Positions 22,324 to 30,463 of a stretch of DNA of 41,921 nt are shown piece after piece. The translations under genes and the position numbers were made by a program. The stretch is from a virus, in IMG/VR virus record IMGVR_UViG_3300017917_005392, positions 1 through 41,921 of that record; one strand, 5' to 3'. Within the stretch, counting starts at the first letter, position 1. Every line of letters starts with the position of its first letter. Under the pieces are notes generated by a model. The model made no database searches. It worked only from the letters and a program-made list of their open reading frames with translations, and was not told where the DNA came from.

Positions 22324-22394
22324 TTGAATTGGTTCGCATTTTTCAACAGGTCGAGCTCCTGCTTTTGTTCATCACAAAGGTAAACTTTTTTTTA

Positions 22395-22418
22395 TTTCAC
22401 CAAATATTTTTGGTGAAA
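22395..22418. promoter_or_regulatory. 10-bp perfect palindrome between divergent genes
   Basis: TTTCACCAAA (22395-22404) and TTTGGTGAAA (22409-22418) are inverted around TATT. TATTTTTG (22405-22412), a TAnnTTTG match, lies across its centre on the forward strand, and eight T follow at 22423. It could be an operator of the divergent region or a terminator for incoming forward transcription. Confidence 0.55.
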
Positions 22419-22429
22419 AATATTTTTTT

Positions 22430-22474
22430 TGTCCTTTTCCTACTCCTTGATTAGCATGATTTTAGCATCATGCT
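22430..22474 (+). promoter_or_regulatory. TGTCCTTTT box and start-codon hairpin
   Basis: Fourth copy of the box (22430-22438), 31 nt before the ATG at 22470. AGCATGAT (22453-22460) and ATCATGCT (22467-22474) form an 8-bp inverted repeat whose right arm holds the start codon. The octamer 19 nt after the box, GATTTTAG, is a weak -7 candidate. Confidence 0.4.
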
Positions 22475-22784
22475 CGATTTGAAGGCTGCTCTTGATTTGC
22501 TCAATACCGGACAATGGGTGTCGCTTGCTTACGTCAGCGCTGATGAACGCCGTGGGAGATTTGGCGAAATCATCCGCATCAAGCGTTGCAGGTTGCACCA
22601 ATCTTTGCCCAATAGCACTAGCAAAAGCAAGCCTTCTGAGCCTACCAAAAACAACCGTACTGTTATTTCTAAAAATCCAGATCATGGCACTCATTTCACC
22701 CGAAATGTGATGCTGAGTAACGGACAGTTCAGAAAGCTGCATTACAGGTTCATTTTCATGATCAACGGACAAAGAGTATTATGA
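22470..22784 (+). CDS. Small basic protein preceding the portal gene
   Basis: 104 aa, strongly basic (many Arg, Lys) with a Ser/Asn-rich middle (NSTSKSKPSEPTKNNRT). The first 30 residues look folded (LKAALDLLNTGQWVSLAYVSADE) and the end has strands. Overlaps the portal ATG by 4 nt (ATGA), so translated with it. No family recognised; perhaps a DNA-packaging or connector accessory. Confidence 0.6.
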   Translation: MLDLKAALDLLNTGQWVSLAYVSADERRGRFGEIIRIKRCRLHQSLPNSTSKSKPSEPTKNNRTVISKNPDHGTHFTRNVMLSNGQFRKLHYRFIFMINGQRVL

Positions 22785-24211
22785 ACATTTACATGGATGG
22801 TGACATTGCTTATTTGCCTTCAGCTGGAGGCATTGGCATATATTTTTCATCACCTGCTACAATCGGTGCCGGTGGCTCTGGTAGTTCAGGAGCTGCTACT
22901 TCCGTTCAACTTAAAAAAATCGTCAACAGCCTTGATGTTGCGCCCTGGGGGGAAGACAACCAATTCCCGCAAAATATTGTAAAAGAAATTGATTCTTCTG
23001 GCGTCGCTAAACGTGCAATTGCGTTTAAATCCGCAGCACTTTTAGGGAGAGGCGTTCGTCTAGGGCGCTTGGTTGGTTATGAGAAGGACGGTTCAGAAAT
23101 TATTGAGCCTGTGCAACCAGGCGCCTATTCTGAAGTTGAGGACATCTTCGAGGAGAACAATAATTTCGACAGATTTTACACTGAGTTCTTTCAGGATTTT
23201 GTCACCTTCAGGAATTGTTTTCCAGAAGGTATTTTGTCAAAAGATGGCAAAAAATTGAGGCGATGGGTCCACCAGGAAAGCTGTGATTGTCGATTTAAAA
23301 ATATGGATGATAAAGGTAAAATTAATACCGTTTACTTGTCTAAAATGTGGTCGCCAACAAAGGATCAGTATGTAAAATACAAGAAACAAATCAGCACCTC
23401 AGAAACATCAAATAATTTTCTTGATAATAAATACATGAAATCGCTTCCAGCAATTGACATGTATAATCCAGTTGAAAGCTTAACCGATTTAGCTTCTAGC
23501 AAGAAAAGAAATTTTATCCTGCCGGTTAATTTCCCAAGTGCTAATAAAACCTATTATCAGCTTGCTGAATGGGACGGTGCAAGATTGTCCGGTTGGTTGC
23601 AGATTGCTTCAAAAGTGCCGTCAATGTTTATGGCACTTTATGAAAACGCTTTCAATTTGCTTTGGCATATTGAAATCCCTGAAACGTATTTCATGAAGAA
23701 ATACGGTGAAGAAAAATGGTCAGCCATGGCAGCTGATGAGCGCAAGAAAAGCCGCAATGAATTGCTTAATTCTATGAATAAGTTTCTTGCCGGAACTGAT
23801 AATGCTTACAAGGCAATGGTAACTTATTTTGATGTGGACAAGCAAACCAAACAAGAGCTTGGGCATGTAAAGATTACACCACTAGAAAGAAAGGTAAATG
23901 TGGAGAAAGACTTGATGACCTCAGCTGCTGCCAATTCTGAAATCTTGTTTGCTTTTGGTGTAGATCCCACACTTATTGGGGCAGGTATGCCAGGTGGAGC
24001 TTACTCAGGTTCTTCAGGAAGCGGTTCAGACAAACGCGAAGCTTGGTTAATCTTCGACAACTTGCTTTACAGCGAGCGATCATTGGCACTCGAGCCGCTG
24101 AAGCTGATGCAACGCTTCAACAAATGGGATAAATCACTTCGTTTCTTTTTCTCATCCATTGTACTCAATACCCTAGATAAAGGAACTGGAACAACTAAAA
24201 CGCTTAGCTAA
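22781..24211 (+). CDS. Portal protein
   Basis: 476 aa. Phage portal style: an N-terminal arm, a mixed wing region (VAPWGEDNQFPQNIV), a long helical stem-like region rich in charged residues (about 285-350), and a late Gly/Ser loop (GAGMPGGAYSGSSGSGSDKREAW) followed by a helix, typical of Bacteroidota portal proteins. It forms the dodecameric ring through which TerL loads DNA and to which the tail connector binds. The gene heads the connector block after a TGTCCTTTT box and is unusually far from terL and the capsid gene. Confidence 0.8.
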   Translation: MNIYMDGDIAYLPSAGGIGIYFSSPATIGAGGSGSSGAATSVQLKKIVNSLDVAPWGEDNQFPQNIVKEIDSSGVAKRAIAFKSAALLGRGVRLGRLVGYEKDGSEIIEPVQPGAYSEVEDIFEENNNFDRFYTEFFQDFVTFRNCFPEGILSKDGKKLRRWVHQESCDCRFKNMDDKGKINTVYLSKMWSPTKDQYVKYKKQISTSETSNNFLDNKYMKSLPAIDMYNPVESLTDLASSKKRNFILPVNFPSANKTYYQLAEWDGARLSGWLQIASKVPSMFMALYENAFNLLWHIEIPETYFMKKYGEEKWSAMAADERKKSRNELLNSMNKFLAGTDNAYKAMVTYFDVDKQTKQELGHVKITPLERKVNVEKDLMTSAAANSEILFAFGVDPTLIGAGMPGGAYSGSSGSGSDKREAWLIFDNLLYSERSLALEPLKLMQRFNKWDKSLRFFFSSIVLNTLDKGTGTTKTLS

Positions 24212-25197
24212 TGCTGATTAATTCAATAGAAACAATACGGGAATATGTTTCCATTGGTTCGCTAAATTTCAGCGAAATCAAGCCGCATGTTCGGGAGGCT
24301 CAAAACTCGTTTCTTATCCCTCATCTTGGAAAAGCTCTAGTAGACTACATTGATGCTATCACTGAAAGCTCAGGCACTCAAAAGGATTTAAAAGATATGA
24401 CCATTGAAGCCCTGGCGCCAATGGTTGTCTTGAGTTATATTCCTGAAGGTGAAATCAAGATTGATAGTAGCGGATTGACTCGCAATGAAGACGAACGTCA
24501 AAAAAGTGCATTTGGCTATCAAGTAGGCAGGCTCAATTATTCATTGATGAATAGAGCCTACAATGCACTTGACCGCTTGCTGCTGCACCTAGAAAAGAAT
24601 GCTGATTCCATCGCACCATGGAAAGACAGCGAACAGTTCACGCGCTATAATTCATTGCTTGTTCGCAATGGAACAACCTTTGGTTTGTTCTACAAAAACG
24701 CACAGCCGCAGGTGCTTTTTTCGCTTTGTTTCAGCATCATGCAAACTGTGGAAGACCTAATCATTATCCCAGTAATTGGTGAAACTTTCAATCAGTTAAA
24801 GAGTAAGCAGAAAACCGCTAATCTTTCTGCTACTGAAAAAGTGCTAGTCAATACTTTAAGTAAGTCAATAGTTTATTTCACTCTCAGTAGAGCCGTTATA
24901 GAACTCAATCTAAAGATTGATGGCAACGGTGTGCTTACCGTTTATCCTGGTAGCAATGATGGAGCAGCTTCAGATGTTAGAAAACAAAGCGCAAGTGAAC
25001 TGGCTAAAAGCAATTTCGCTACGCATTGCGAAAATATTGCAAAAGAACTTTTAGACCACAGCATAAGCTATTTAAATGCTAATGCTACAAGTGAAGTATT
25101 TACTAGTTGGTTCAATGCCATGCCTCAAAAATCTTCTGAAGAAGTAGAAACCAAATCTTTTAACGAACAAAATATACCTGGTGCCTACGGTTTATGA
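24211..25197 (+). CDS. Head-tail connector candidate (DUF6712-like)
   Basis: 328 aa, mainly helical. Starts at the base overlapping the portal stop (TAATG). An N-terminal module (ETIREYVSIGSLNFSEIKPHVREAQNSFLIPHLG) and repeated helical segments with ALAPMVVLSYIP-like strings fit proteins found beside portals in Bacteroidota phages, annotated DUF6712 as far as I recall. A role as adaptor or head-completion protein is inferred from its place. Confidence 0.55.
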   Translation: MLINSIETIREYVSIGSLNFSEIKPHVREAQNSFLIPHLGKALVDYIDAITESSGTQKDLKDMTIEALAPMVVLSYIPEGEIKIDSSGLTRNEDERQKSAFGYQVGRLNYSLMNRAYNALDRLLLHLEKNADSIAPWKDSEQFTRYNSLLVRNGTTFGLFYKNAQPQVLFSLCFSIMQTVEDLIIIPVIGETFNQLKSKQKTANLSATEKVLVNTLSKSIVYFTLSRAVIELNLKIDGNGVLTVYPGSNDGAASDVRKQSASELAKSNFATHCENIAKELLDHSISYLNANATSEVFTSWFNAMPQKSSEEVETKSFNEQNIPGAYGL

Positions 25198-25523
25198 AAG
25201 AACTAATCTTACCCATTATCTCCTCTATTGTTTCGGCAGTTTTCACTTTTGTTTTCACCAGAAGGAAAAATAATGCTGAAGTAAAATCTGCTGAGTTGGA
25301 CAACATCGACAAAGCGCTTGGCATATATAGAAAAATTGCTACTGATTTAGAAGATGAAATTCTAAGCCTCAGACGTGAAATGATTTCCTTGAAAGAAAGC
25401 AATACTATGCTTTCAGCAAAGCTTGATGAAGCACACAAAGAAAACGGAGCACTCAAATCCAAGCTTGAAAACTTGGAACGTAAACTTAATGAGATTAAAA
25501 ATTTTCAAAATAAACAATCATGA
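25194..25523 (+). CDS. Membrane-anchored coiled-coil protein, possible i-spanin
   Basis: 109 aa. A single N-terminal transmembrane segment (about residues 3-20) is followed by a short basic turn (RRKNN) and a continuous coiled coil (about 30-100). This is the topology of an inner-membrane spanin subunit. It overlaps its neighbours by 4 nt on each side and precedes a lipoprotein gene, as i-spanin/o-spanin pairs do. It lies among connector genes and not next to the endolysin, so a membrane or structural scaffold role is also possible. Confidence 0.5.
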   Translation: MKELILPIISSIVSAVFTFVFTRRKNNAEVKSAELDNIDKALGIYRKIATDLEDEILSLRREMISLKESNTMLSAKLDEAHKENGALKSKLENLERKLNEIKNFQNKQS

Positions 25524-26083
25524 AAGCATCAATCTTCACCCTTTTAATCTTGGCATTTGCCTTTTTTGGATGCAGCCCTTCGAAAGATAGCAGCTACAAT
25601 TATAAACGTACAGTCGTATATCTTTCAGCCAATCCTATTAAAGGCGGCAAAATTTGTGGTACGCTTTACCCTCCAATCGAATCACTGGAGGAAAGCGACA
25701 GCTTGGTTCAGGGAGTGCCAACAATTGTCAATAACAATGTTGATGTTGATTTATCAAATGTAATTTCAGGCATTCGAAATAGACTTCACGATAGTTTGGC
25801 TTGTGCATTATTGGACTCTTTAATGCACATTAAATTAAAAGTGCCCTGCCCTCCTTCTGTATTCCAGACGAACACAAACTATCAAAAAACAAAAGCTCAA
25901 ACAGTAAATAAAGGATTGCTTATCAGCGCCGAAGAGGTCTCTAAAACCCAAAGCGAGAAAATAATTGTACAATCTGTTTGGCTTAAAATCTTTGGGATTT
26001 ATTCCGCAATCGTTACCGCCTATTTCATTCTGAAGCTTTTACTTCTTTGGCAAAGACCCGGCATCGCCAGAAGACTTTTTTAA
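25520..26083 (+). CDS. Lipoprotein with C-terminal membrane segment, possible spanin
   Basis: 187 aa. N-terminal signal with lipobox-like FFGC (Cys18) and then SPSKDSS, a typical outer-membrane lipoprotein start. A second hydrophobic segment (about 153-172) is followed by basic residues. An outer-membrane lipid anchor plus a C-terminal inner-membrane helix is the plan of unimolecular spanins, which join the two membranes for the last step of lysis. It overlaps the coiled-coil gene upstream. No sequence family recognised. Confidence 0.5.
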   Translation: MKASIFTLLILAFAFFGCSPSKDSSYNYKRTVVYLSANPIKGGKICGTLYPPIESLEESDSLVQGVPTIVNNNVDVDLSNVISGIRNRLHDSLACALLDSLMHIKLKVPCPPSVFQTNTNYQKTKAQTVNKGLLISAEEVSKTQSEKIIVQSVWLKIFGIYSAIVTAYFILKLLLLWQRPGIARRLF

Positions 26084-26110
26084 TGTTTATTAAAATATTA
26101 TTTGGTAAAA

Positions 26111-26908
26111 ATGTCCGATTTAAATTTAGTAAAACTCAATCTATACAAGCCTAATGTAATTGACCTAATTGTTCTTTTACCTAATTCCTGGAACGCTTTT
26201 GATCATGATGAACTTGACTTTATTGCTAAAGCATTAATCAAAGGAAGTACCACACATGACATTATAATTTTTATCCTCAAAAACAGGACGAAAAATTTAA
26301 AGCTACCCAAAAATTGGCTCCAACTGATTGAGCATGAAACTTGCTTCAGGGAATTATCGCCCTGGATGAACGGGCTAATTGAAAAGCTTGATTTGACCAA
26401 ACAACCGCTTCCAGTGCTGAAGCATTTCTGGGGCAAAAGGTTTGGACCTGATGATCAGTTCAAAGATTTGACTTGTGGAGAATTTGAGGATGTTGAAAAA
26501 TACTTTGTAAAATATTGCATTTCAAAAGACATTATTCAATTGCGTCATGTTGCTGAAATCCTTTGGCGCAAGAAAAAAAAGGGCAAAAGAATAGCTTATG
26601 ATTCAAGCAAATCAAAGCTTTCGTCCTTTTCACGCACAATAGTTCCTTTTAGATTGCATATACTTTATCTCTGGTATTCGTCATGTAGAACTGTTTTGCC
26701 TAGCTTATTCAAAAACCTTTATGAAGGAGAACCACCTTCAAAAGATCAAGCACCCGACTTGATGGTTTTCACAAAGCTGATTCATGAAGGAGCAGGCACA
26801 AAAAATGGAACTCGTGACCAAATCAGAAAAACATTGCTATTAGAATTTTTATACGAATGTGAACTATCCATCATAAAGGCAAAAGAAATAGAAGCAAACA
26901 CTAAATGA
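26111..26908 (+). CDS. Connector-region protein, unknown
   Basis: 265 aa from ATG 26111; the TTG start three codons upstream is less likely. Helical, basic, rich in Leu and Lys, with Trp residues in ELSPWMNGL and LKHFWGKRF. No membrane segment. Overlaps the next gene by 4 nt. Probably a cytoplasmic assembly or tail-chaperone protein by place and composition. Confidence 0.6.
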   Translation: MSDLNLVKLNLYKPNVIDLIVLLPNSWNAFDHDELDFIAKALIKGSTTHDIIIFILKNRTKNLKLPKNWLQLIEHETCFRELSPWMNGLIEKLDLTKQPLPVLKHFWGKRFGPDDQFKDLTCGEFEDVEKYFVKYCISKDIIQLRHVAEILWRKKKKGKRIAYDSSKSKLSSFSRTIVPFRLHILYLWYSSCRTVLPSLFKNLYEGEPPSKDQAPDLMVFTKLIHEGAGTKNGTRDQIRKTLLLEFLYECELSIIKAKEIEANTK

Positions 26909-27447
26909 ACGTAAGCTTATATACCAATTACTTTAGGCAAAAAGCGATTGCTCATCCTTTGTTGCAGCACGACCCAGCAGCTGAAGACGCAAATGCTGAA
27001 GCTGGCAAACGTCGTTTTACTACGTTCAACATGCAACAAGTGGCTAATGGTTTGCGCTCGGTAATTGGTGACGGTCCTTTCCTGCATCTTCATATTTATG
27101 ATATCCGACTAGCGGACAATGGATCAGCAATTAAAGGAGGATACACCGGTGGTTTCCTGGTGACAATGAAAGCCGAAAAGGAAAATCTTTCAGCAATTGA
27201 AACAGCTTACAATACCTGCGAAGCAATAGCACTTGATATTATTGGAGATATGAGGATAGAGCATAGAGAAGATGTCAATAAATGCTCTTTCCCTTTTGGT
27301 GAAATCTACTGGAGCCAAGCGACCATCAACGCCGCTGGACCAATTTTTACAGAGCGTTACGGTTGGTGGGTTGAGTTTCCTTTCGATGTGAAAATGAATA
27401 CTAGAATGAGCGCTTCAGTTATCAATTCAAACTTCAACAGAAACTAA
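26905..27447 (+). CDS. Tail completion or connector protein, unknown family
   Basis: 180 aa, alpha/beta, with strands such as PFLHLHIYDIRL and GGFLVTMKAEK and helices between, reminiscent of small tail-terminator proteins (lambda gpU-like fold) in size and secondary structure. No sequence motif proves it. It is directly before two structural-looking genes and the fibre. Start overlaps the upstream stop. Confidence 0.5.
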   Translation: MNVSLYTNYFRQKAIAHPLLQHDPAAEDANAEAGKRRFTTFNMQQVANGLRSVIGDGPFLHLHIYDIRLADNGSAIKGGYTGGFLVTMKAEKENLSAIETAYNTCEAIALDIIGDMRIEHREDVNKCSFPFGEIYWSQATINAAGPIFTERYGWWVEFPFDVKMNTRMSASVINSNFNRN

Positions 27448-27452
27448 TTTTT

Positions 27453-27935
27453 ATGATAAACATTTCTATAAATACAGATAAAAAAACTTTTGAAATCGAA
27501 GGCTATGGACAATTCTTGTTCAACGAGCTTACGTTTTTCTACGCAGGTGATAGTGTATTCGCTCGTAATCGCTATACAAATGCTTCTATCCTTCCAGGAA
27601 TAAATTACAATCAGTTTCAGAATAACGATCAAGGGTTTGAATCGATTACTGCATTTGATTTATTCGTTAAGAATAACCTCTATGGAACAGAAGCACGTTG
27701 GAAAATTATCAGCGATTTCACCATTGGTGATAATGCTGAAGGCTCTCCAATAGATGGAGCAGAAAGCTATCAAAATCCCAACCTTGCCGGACATAATCAC
27801 TCAACAACAAAGATTGATTTAAACGGTAGTTACCTAGCTGTTTCTGACTACAGCTTTGCCAGTGAAGGAGGGATCAATCTTGAAGGTCACACGTTCAGCA
27901 CAGGTGACAGATATATCATTTGGATTTTTAATTAA
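27453..27935 (+). CDS. Beta-rich structural protein upstream of the fibre
   Basis: 160 aa, no signal peptide. Strand-rich, Asn/Gly/Phe-rich, with GHNHSTTKIDLNG about residue 112-124 similar in style to tip or fibre-associated domains. It begins 5 nt after the preceding gene with a T-rich leader and ends 6 nt before the fibre gene. It may be a fibre attachment or chaperone protein; no family recognised. Confidence 0.55.
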   Translation: MINISINTDKKTFEIEGYGQFLFNELTFFYAGDSVFARNRYTNASILPGINYNQFQNNDQGFESITAFDLFVKNNLYGTEARWKIISDFTIGDNAEGSPIDGAESYQNPNLAGHNHSTTKIDLNGSYLAVSDYSFASEGGINLEGHTFSTGDRYIIWIFN

Positions 27936-27941
27936 ACATAC

Positions 27942-30107
27942 ATGAAAAAACTAATCATTCTTTTACTCCTTGCTTTTTCAAGCACCATTGCTTCAGCCCA
28001 AAAACTTAAAATCCTTGATCAATTCAAAGAAGATACAGCTGGGCTAAGAACTACTAAAGGATTATACCTAATTCCTAGTAGAGCGAGATTTTTAACCACA
28101 AGTGATAAAGGCATTAATAATGGTATTGCCTCCCTTGATGCCGGTGGTAAAGTTCCCATCACTCAGCTACCATCTAGCTTACTCATCTACAAAGGCACTT
28201 GGAATCCAAGCACCAACTCCCCTTCTCTTTCAGATGCAAGCGGTACTAATGGCTCTGTGTACATCTGTTCTACGAGCGGAACTCGAAACCTTGGTAGCGG
28301 CTCTGTTACTTATGCTTCTGGTGATTTTGTGATTCACAACGGCTCTGTTTGGCAAAAAAGCGCAGGTACTGCCTATGTCAATAGTGTGAACGGACAGCAA
28401 GGAATCGTAACCCTTAACTCAAGCCATATCAGCGAAGTCACTAATCTTTACTTTACCAATCAGCGAGCAATTGACGCCATGACAGGCAACGACATCAGCA
28501 TGCGGAAGTTGAGCATTACTGGAACTGCGGGCAACGGCTCTATCAATCTTGTAGGACAAGCATCTGCACCAAGCACACCTGCCTCAGGCATTAACCTATA
28601 TTCGCCATCAGCAGGAGGAATTGGTTATGTAAATGCGAGCGGCTACACCCGAACATTCTCCAACCCTGGGGCAGCTTCGAATTTAACTTTCACCTTGCCA
28701 TCTTCATCAGGCACTTTGAAAACTACCAATGTAGCTAATGATAGCTTTACAGTGGCGCAAACATTCCCGCAAGGAACTGCGGCGGCTACGAGTATCAATT
28801 TTGGGACACCTGGAACGGGGATTTATGGAACATCTGGTTCGGTAAATATTTCAGCTGGGGGAACAATTATTTGCAATATTACTGGTGGAGGAATGGGGAT
28901 GTCAGGAGTTTTAGGGTTAAATAGTGGTGGAACGGCTAGTTTGCCTGCATTGCATTTTGGTACTCCAAGCACAGGCATTTATGGAAATTCTAGTGAATTA
29001 AGAATGACATCTGGAGGAACTTATACGTTATTGGCTAATGCGACAGGTGTTCAAACAGCAAATACATTCACAGTCAATAATGGACACTTATTGGCATCTT
29101 CTGGAGACATTAGAGTAGGACAAAAAGCTGTTATAGGTACAATAAATATTCAAAATTCAGTATTAGCTTTAGTAGGATCAGGGTATTCATATGCAGCAAA
29201 TTACTCAACATCAGGTTTTGGCATTCGTCAAGATGCTTGTACCTATACATCAACAACATCTTCTGGAACAATTGGAACTACTGGTGTAAATACATTTGCA
29301 ATCCCAACTTTAGCAGCATCTAGCAATACAACACTTACAAACGCTGCCACATTTTACATTGCAGGTGCTCCTATACAACAATACACCTTCACAGTTACAT
29401 CTGCAAACGCAACAGCAGGTGCTACTTATACAAACAATGGAGCAACATTTACAGTTGTTACTACAATTTCAGGAGGTACAAGTTTAGTGTGTACAACAAC
29501 AGGTGTTCCAGCAGCTTCTGGCACTTTGACAAAGGCAAGCGGTACAGGCGACGCAACAATTGCATTTTCTTCAGTAGTTGGTGTAACAATAGTTAATCCT
29601 TATTCGCTGCATGTAGCATCTGGGATTAGTTTTTTTGGTGGTAATATCATACCTGGTTCAAATACAGTTGGATCTACATCTCAGACAGTTTTTACAGGTA
29701 GAACGATTTTGTTAGGTGGAGGAACTACTACAGCTCAAACTTTTGCAACTGTAGGAGGAGCTGGAGCTGATGGAGGTTCTGGCGCAATTATTGGATTAAG
29801 TCTTACTTCAGGAATTACTTCATCAAATAGTACACAAACTATAACTTGCCTTAGCGTTGTTCCTACTATTAATCAAACTGGTACAGCTAACGGAATAACT
29901 AGAGGAATACATATAAATCCAACGCTTACATCTGCAACAGACTTTAGAGCCCTTGAAGTTGCTTCAGGAAAAGTGATTTTGCCTTCAAATGTACCTGCTA
30001 CTTCATCAAGCACAGGCATCCAAGGCGAACACGCCTGGGATTCAAATTATATCTACATCTGTACTGGTACCAACACTTGGAAACGTGCAGCTATAACAAC
30101 ATGGTAA
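27942..30107 (+). CDS. Tail fibre-like protein with Sec signal peptide
   Basis: 721 aa. Starts with a clear signal peptide (KKLIILLLLAFSSTIASAQ, cleavage near residue 20). Then typical fibre modules: GIASLDAGGKVPITQLPSS (about 60-80), a NGSVWQKS strand region, NGQQGIVTLNSSHISE and YFTNQRAID near 165, Gly/Ser/Thr-rich repeats with GTPGTGIYG and GTPSTGIYG, a TAGATYTNNGATF module common in phage structural proteins (from memory), and a C-terminal AWDSNYIYICT..TWKRAA. Base composition shifts to more AT-rich codons after about residue 270, suggesting a mosaic. It probably determines receptor binding; why a fibre would be exported is unclear. Confidence 0.7.
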   Translation: MKKLIILLLLAFSSTIASAQKLKILDQFKEDTAGLRTTKGLYLIPSRARFLTTSDKGINNGIASLDAGGKVPITQLPSSLLIYKGTWNPSTNSPSLSDASGTNGSVYICSTSGTRNLGSGSVTYASGDFVIHNGSVWQKSAGTAYVNSVNGQQGIVTLNSSHISEVTNLYFTNQRAIDAMTGNDISMRKLSITGTAGNGSINLVGQASAPSTPASGINLYSPSAGGIGYVNASGYTRTFSNPGAASNLTFTLPSSSGTLKTTNVANDSFTVAQTFPQGTAAATSINFGTPGTGIYGTSGSVNISAGGTIICNITGGGMGMSGVLGLNSGGTASLPALHFGTPSTGIYGNSSELRMTSGGTYTLLANATGVQTANTFTVNNGHLLASSGDIRVGQKAVIGTINIQNSVLALVGSGYSYAANYSTSGFGIRQDACTYTSTTSSGTIGTTGVNTFAIPTLAASSNTTLTNAATFYIAGAPIQQYTFTVTSANATAGATYTNNGATFTVVTTISGGTSLVCTTTGVPAASGTLTKASGTGDATIAFSSVVGVTIVNPYSLHVASGISFFGGNIIPGSNTVGSTSQTVFTGRTILLGGGTTTAQTFATVGGAGADGGSGAIIGLSLTSGITSSNSTQTITCLSVVPTINQTGTANGITRGIHINPTLTSATDFRALEVASGKVILPSNVPATSSSTGIQGEHAWDSNYIYICTGTNTWKRAAITTW

Positions 30108-30130
30108 ACTTTAAAAATTTATAAATACAT

Positions 30131-30463
30131 ATGAAACAATTCCTTTTTATACTCGGCTTTTCAATCCTTTGCTTTAGCTCGATTGCACAAGGCAATCTCA
30201 TCATCAAAAATTATGATCCTTCAAAGGAAGATACTCTCGCTATCGTAAAACCTTGGATCATTAAAACCAAATCTGACTACTACTGTGTTGATAGCACAGG
30301 GCAAATCACACGTTTATTTGAGAAAGATAAATTCAAATTGGTGTTGAGTCAACAAGAAGTTGAAGCCCTATGGAAATCGTTAGATAACAGTAATGAAAAC
30401 CATGTAATGATCAGACAATTGCAACAATTTATTGCAGATCAAATCAACCGCCAAAGAAAATGA
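30131..30463 (+). CDS. Small secreted protein after the fibre
   Basis: 110 aa. Sec signal peptide (MKQFLFILGFSILCFSSIAQ, cleavage before GN), then a short soluble domain and a C-terminal helix (about 75-108). It follows the exported fibre with a 23-nt gap and overlaps the endolysin ATG by 4 nt. It may be a fibre chaperone acting in the periplasm or a lysis-related protein. No family recognised. Confidence 0.6.
   Translation: MKQFLFILGFSILCFSSIAQGNLIIKNYDPSKEDTLAIVKPWIIKTKSDYYCVDSTGQITRLFEKDKFKLVLSQQEVEALWKSLDNSNENHVMIRQLQQFIADQINRQRK

Noticed and set aside
23736-23760. CTGATGAG followed by GAAA words, hammerhead-like
   Set aside because: It lies inside the portal coding sequence and the flanking stems needed for a hammerhead are absent.
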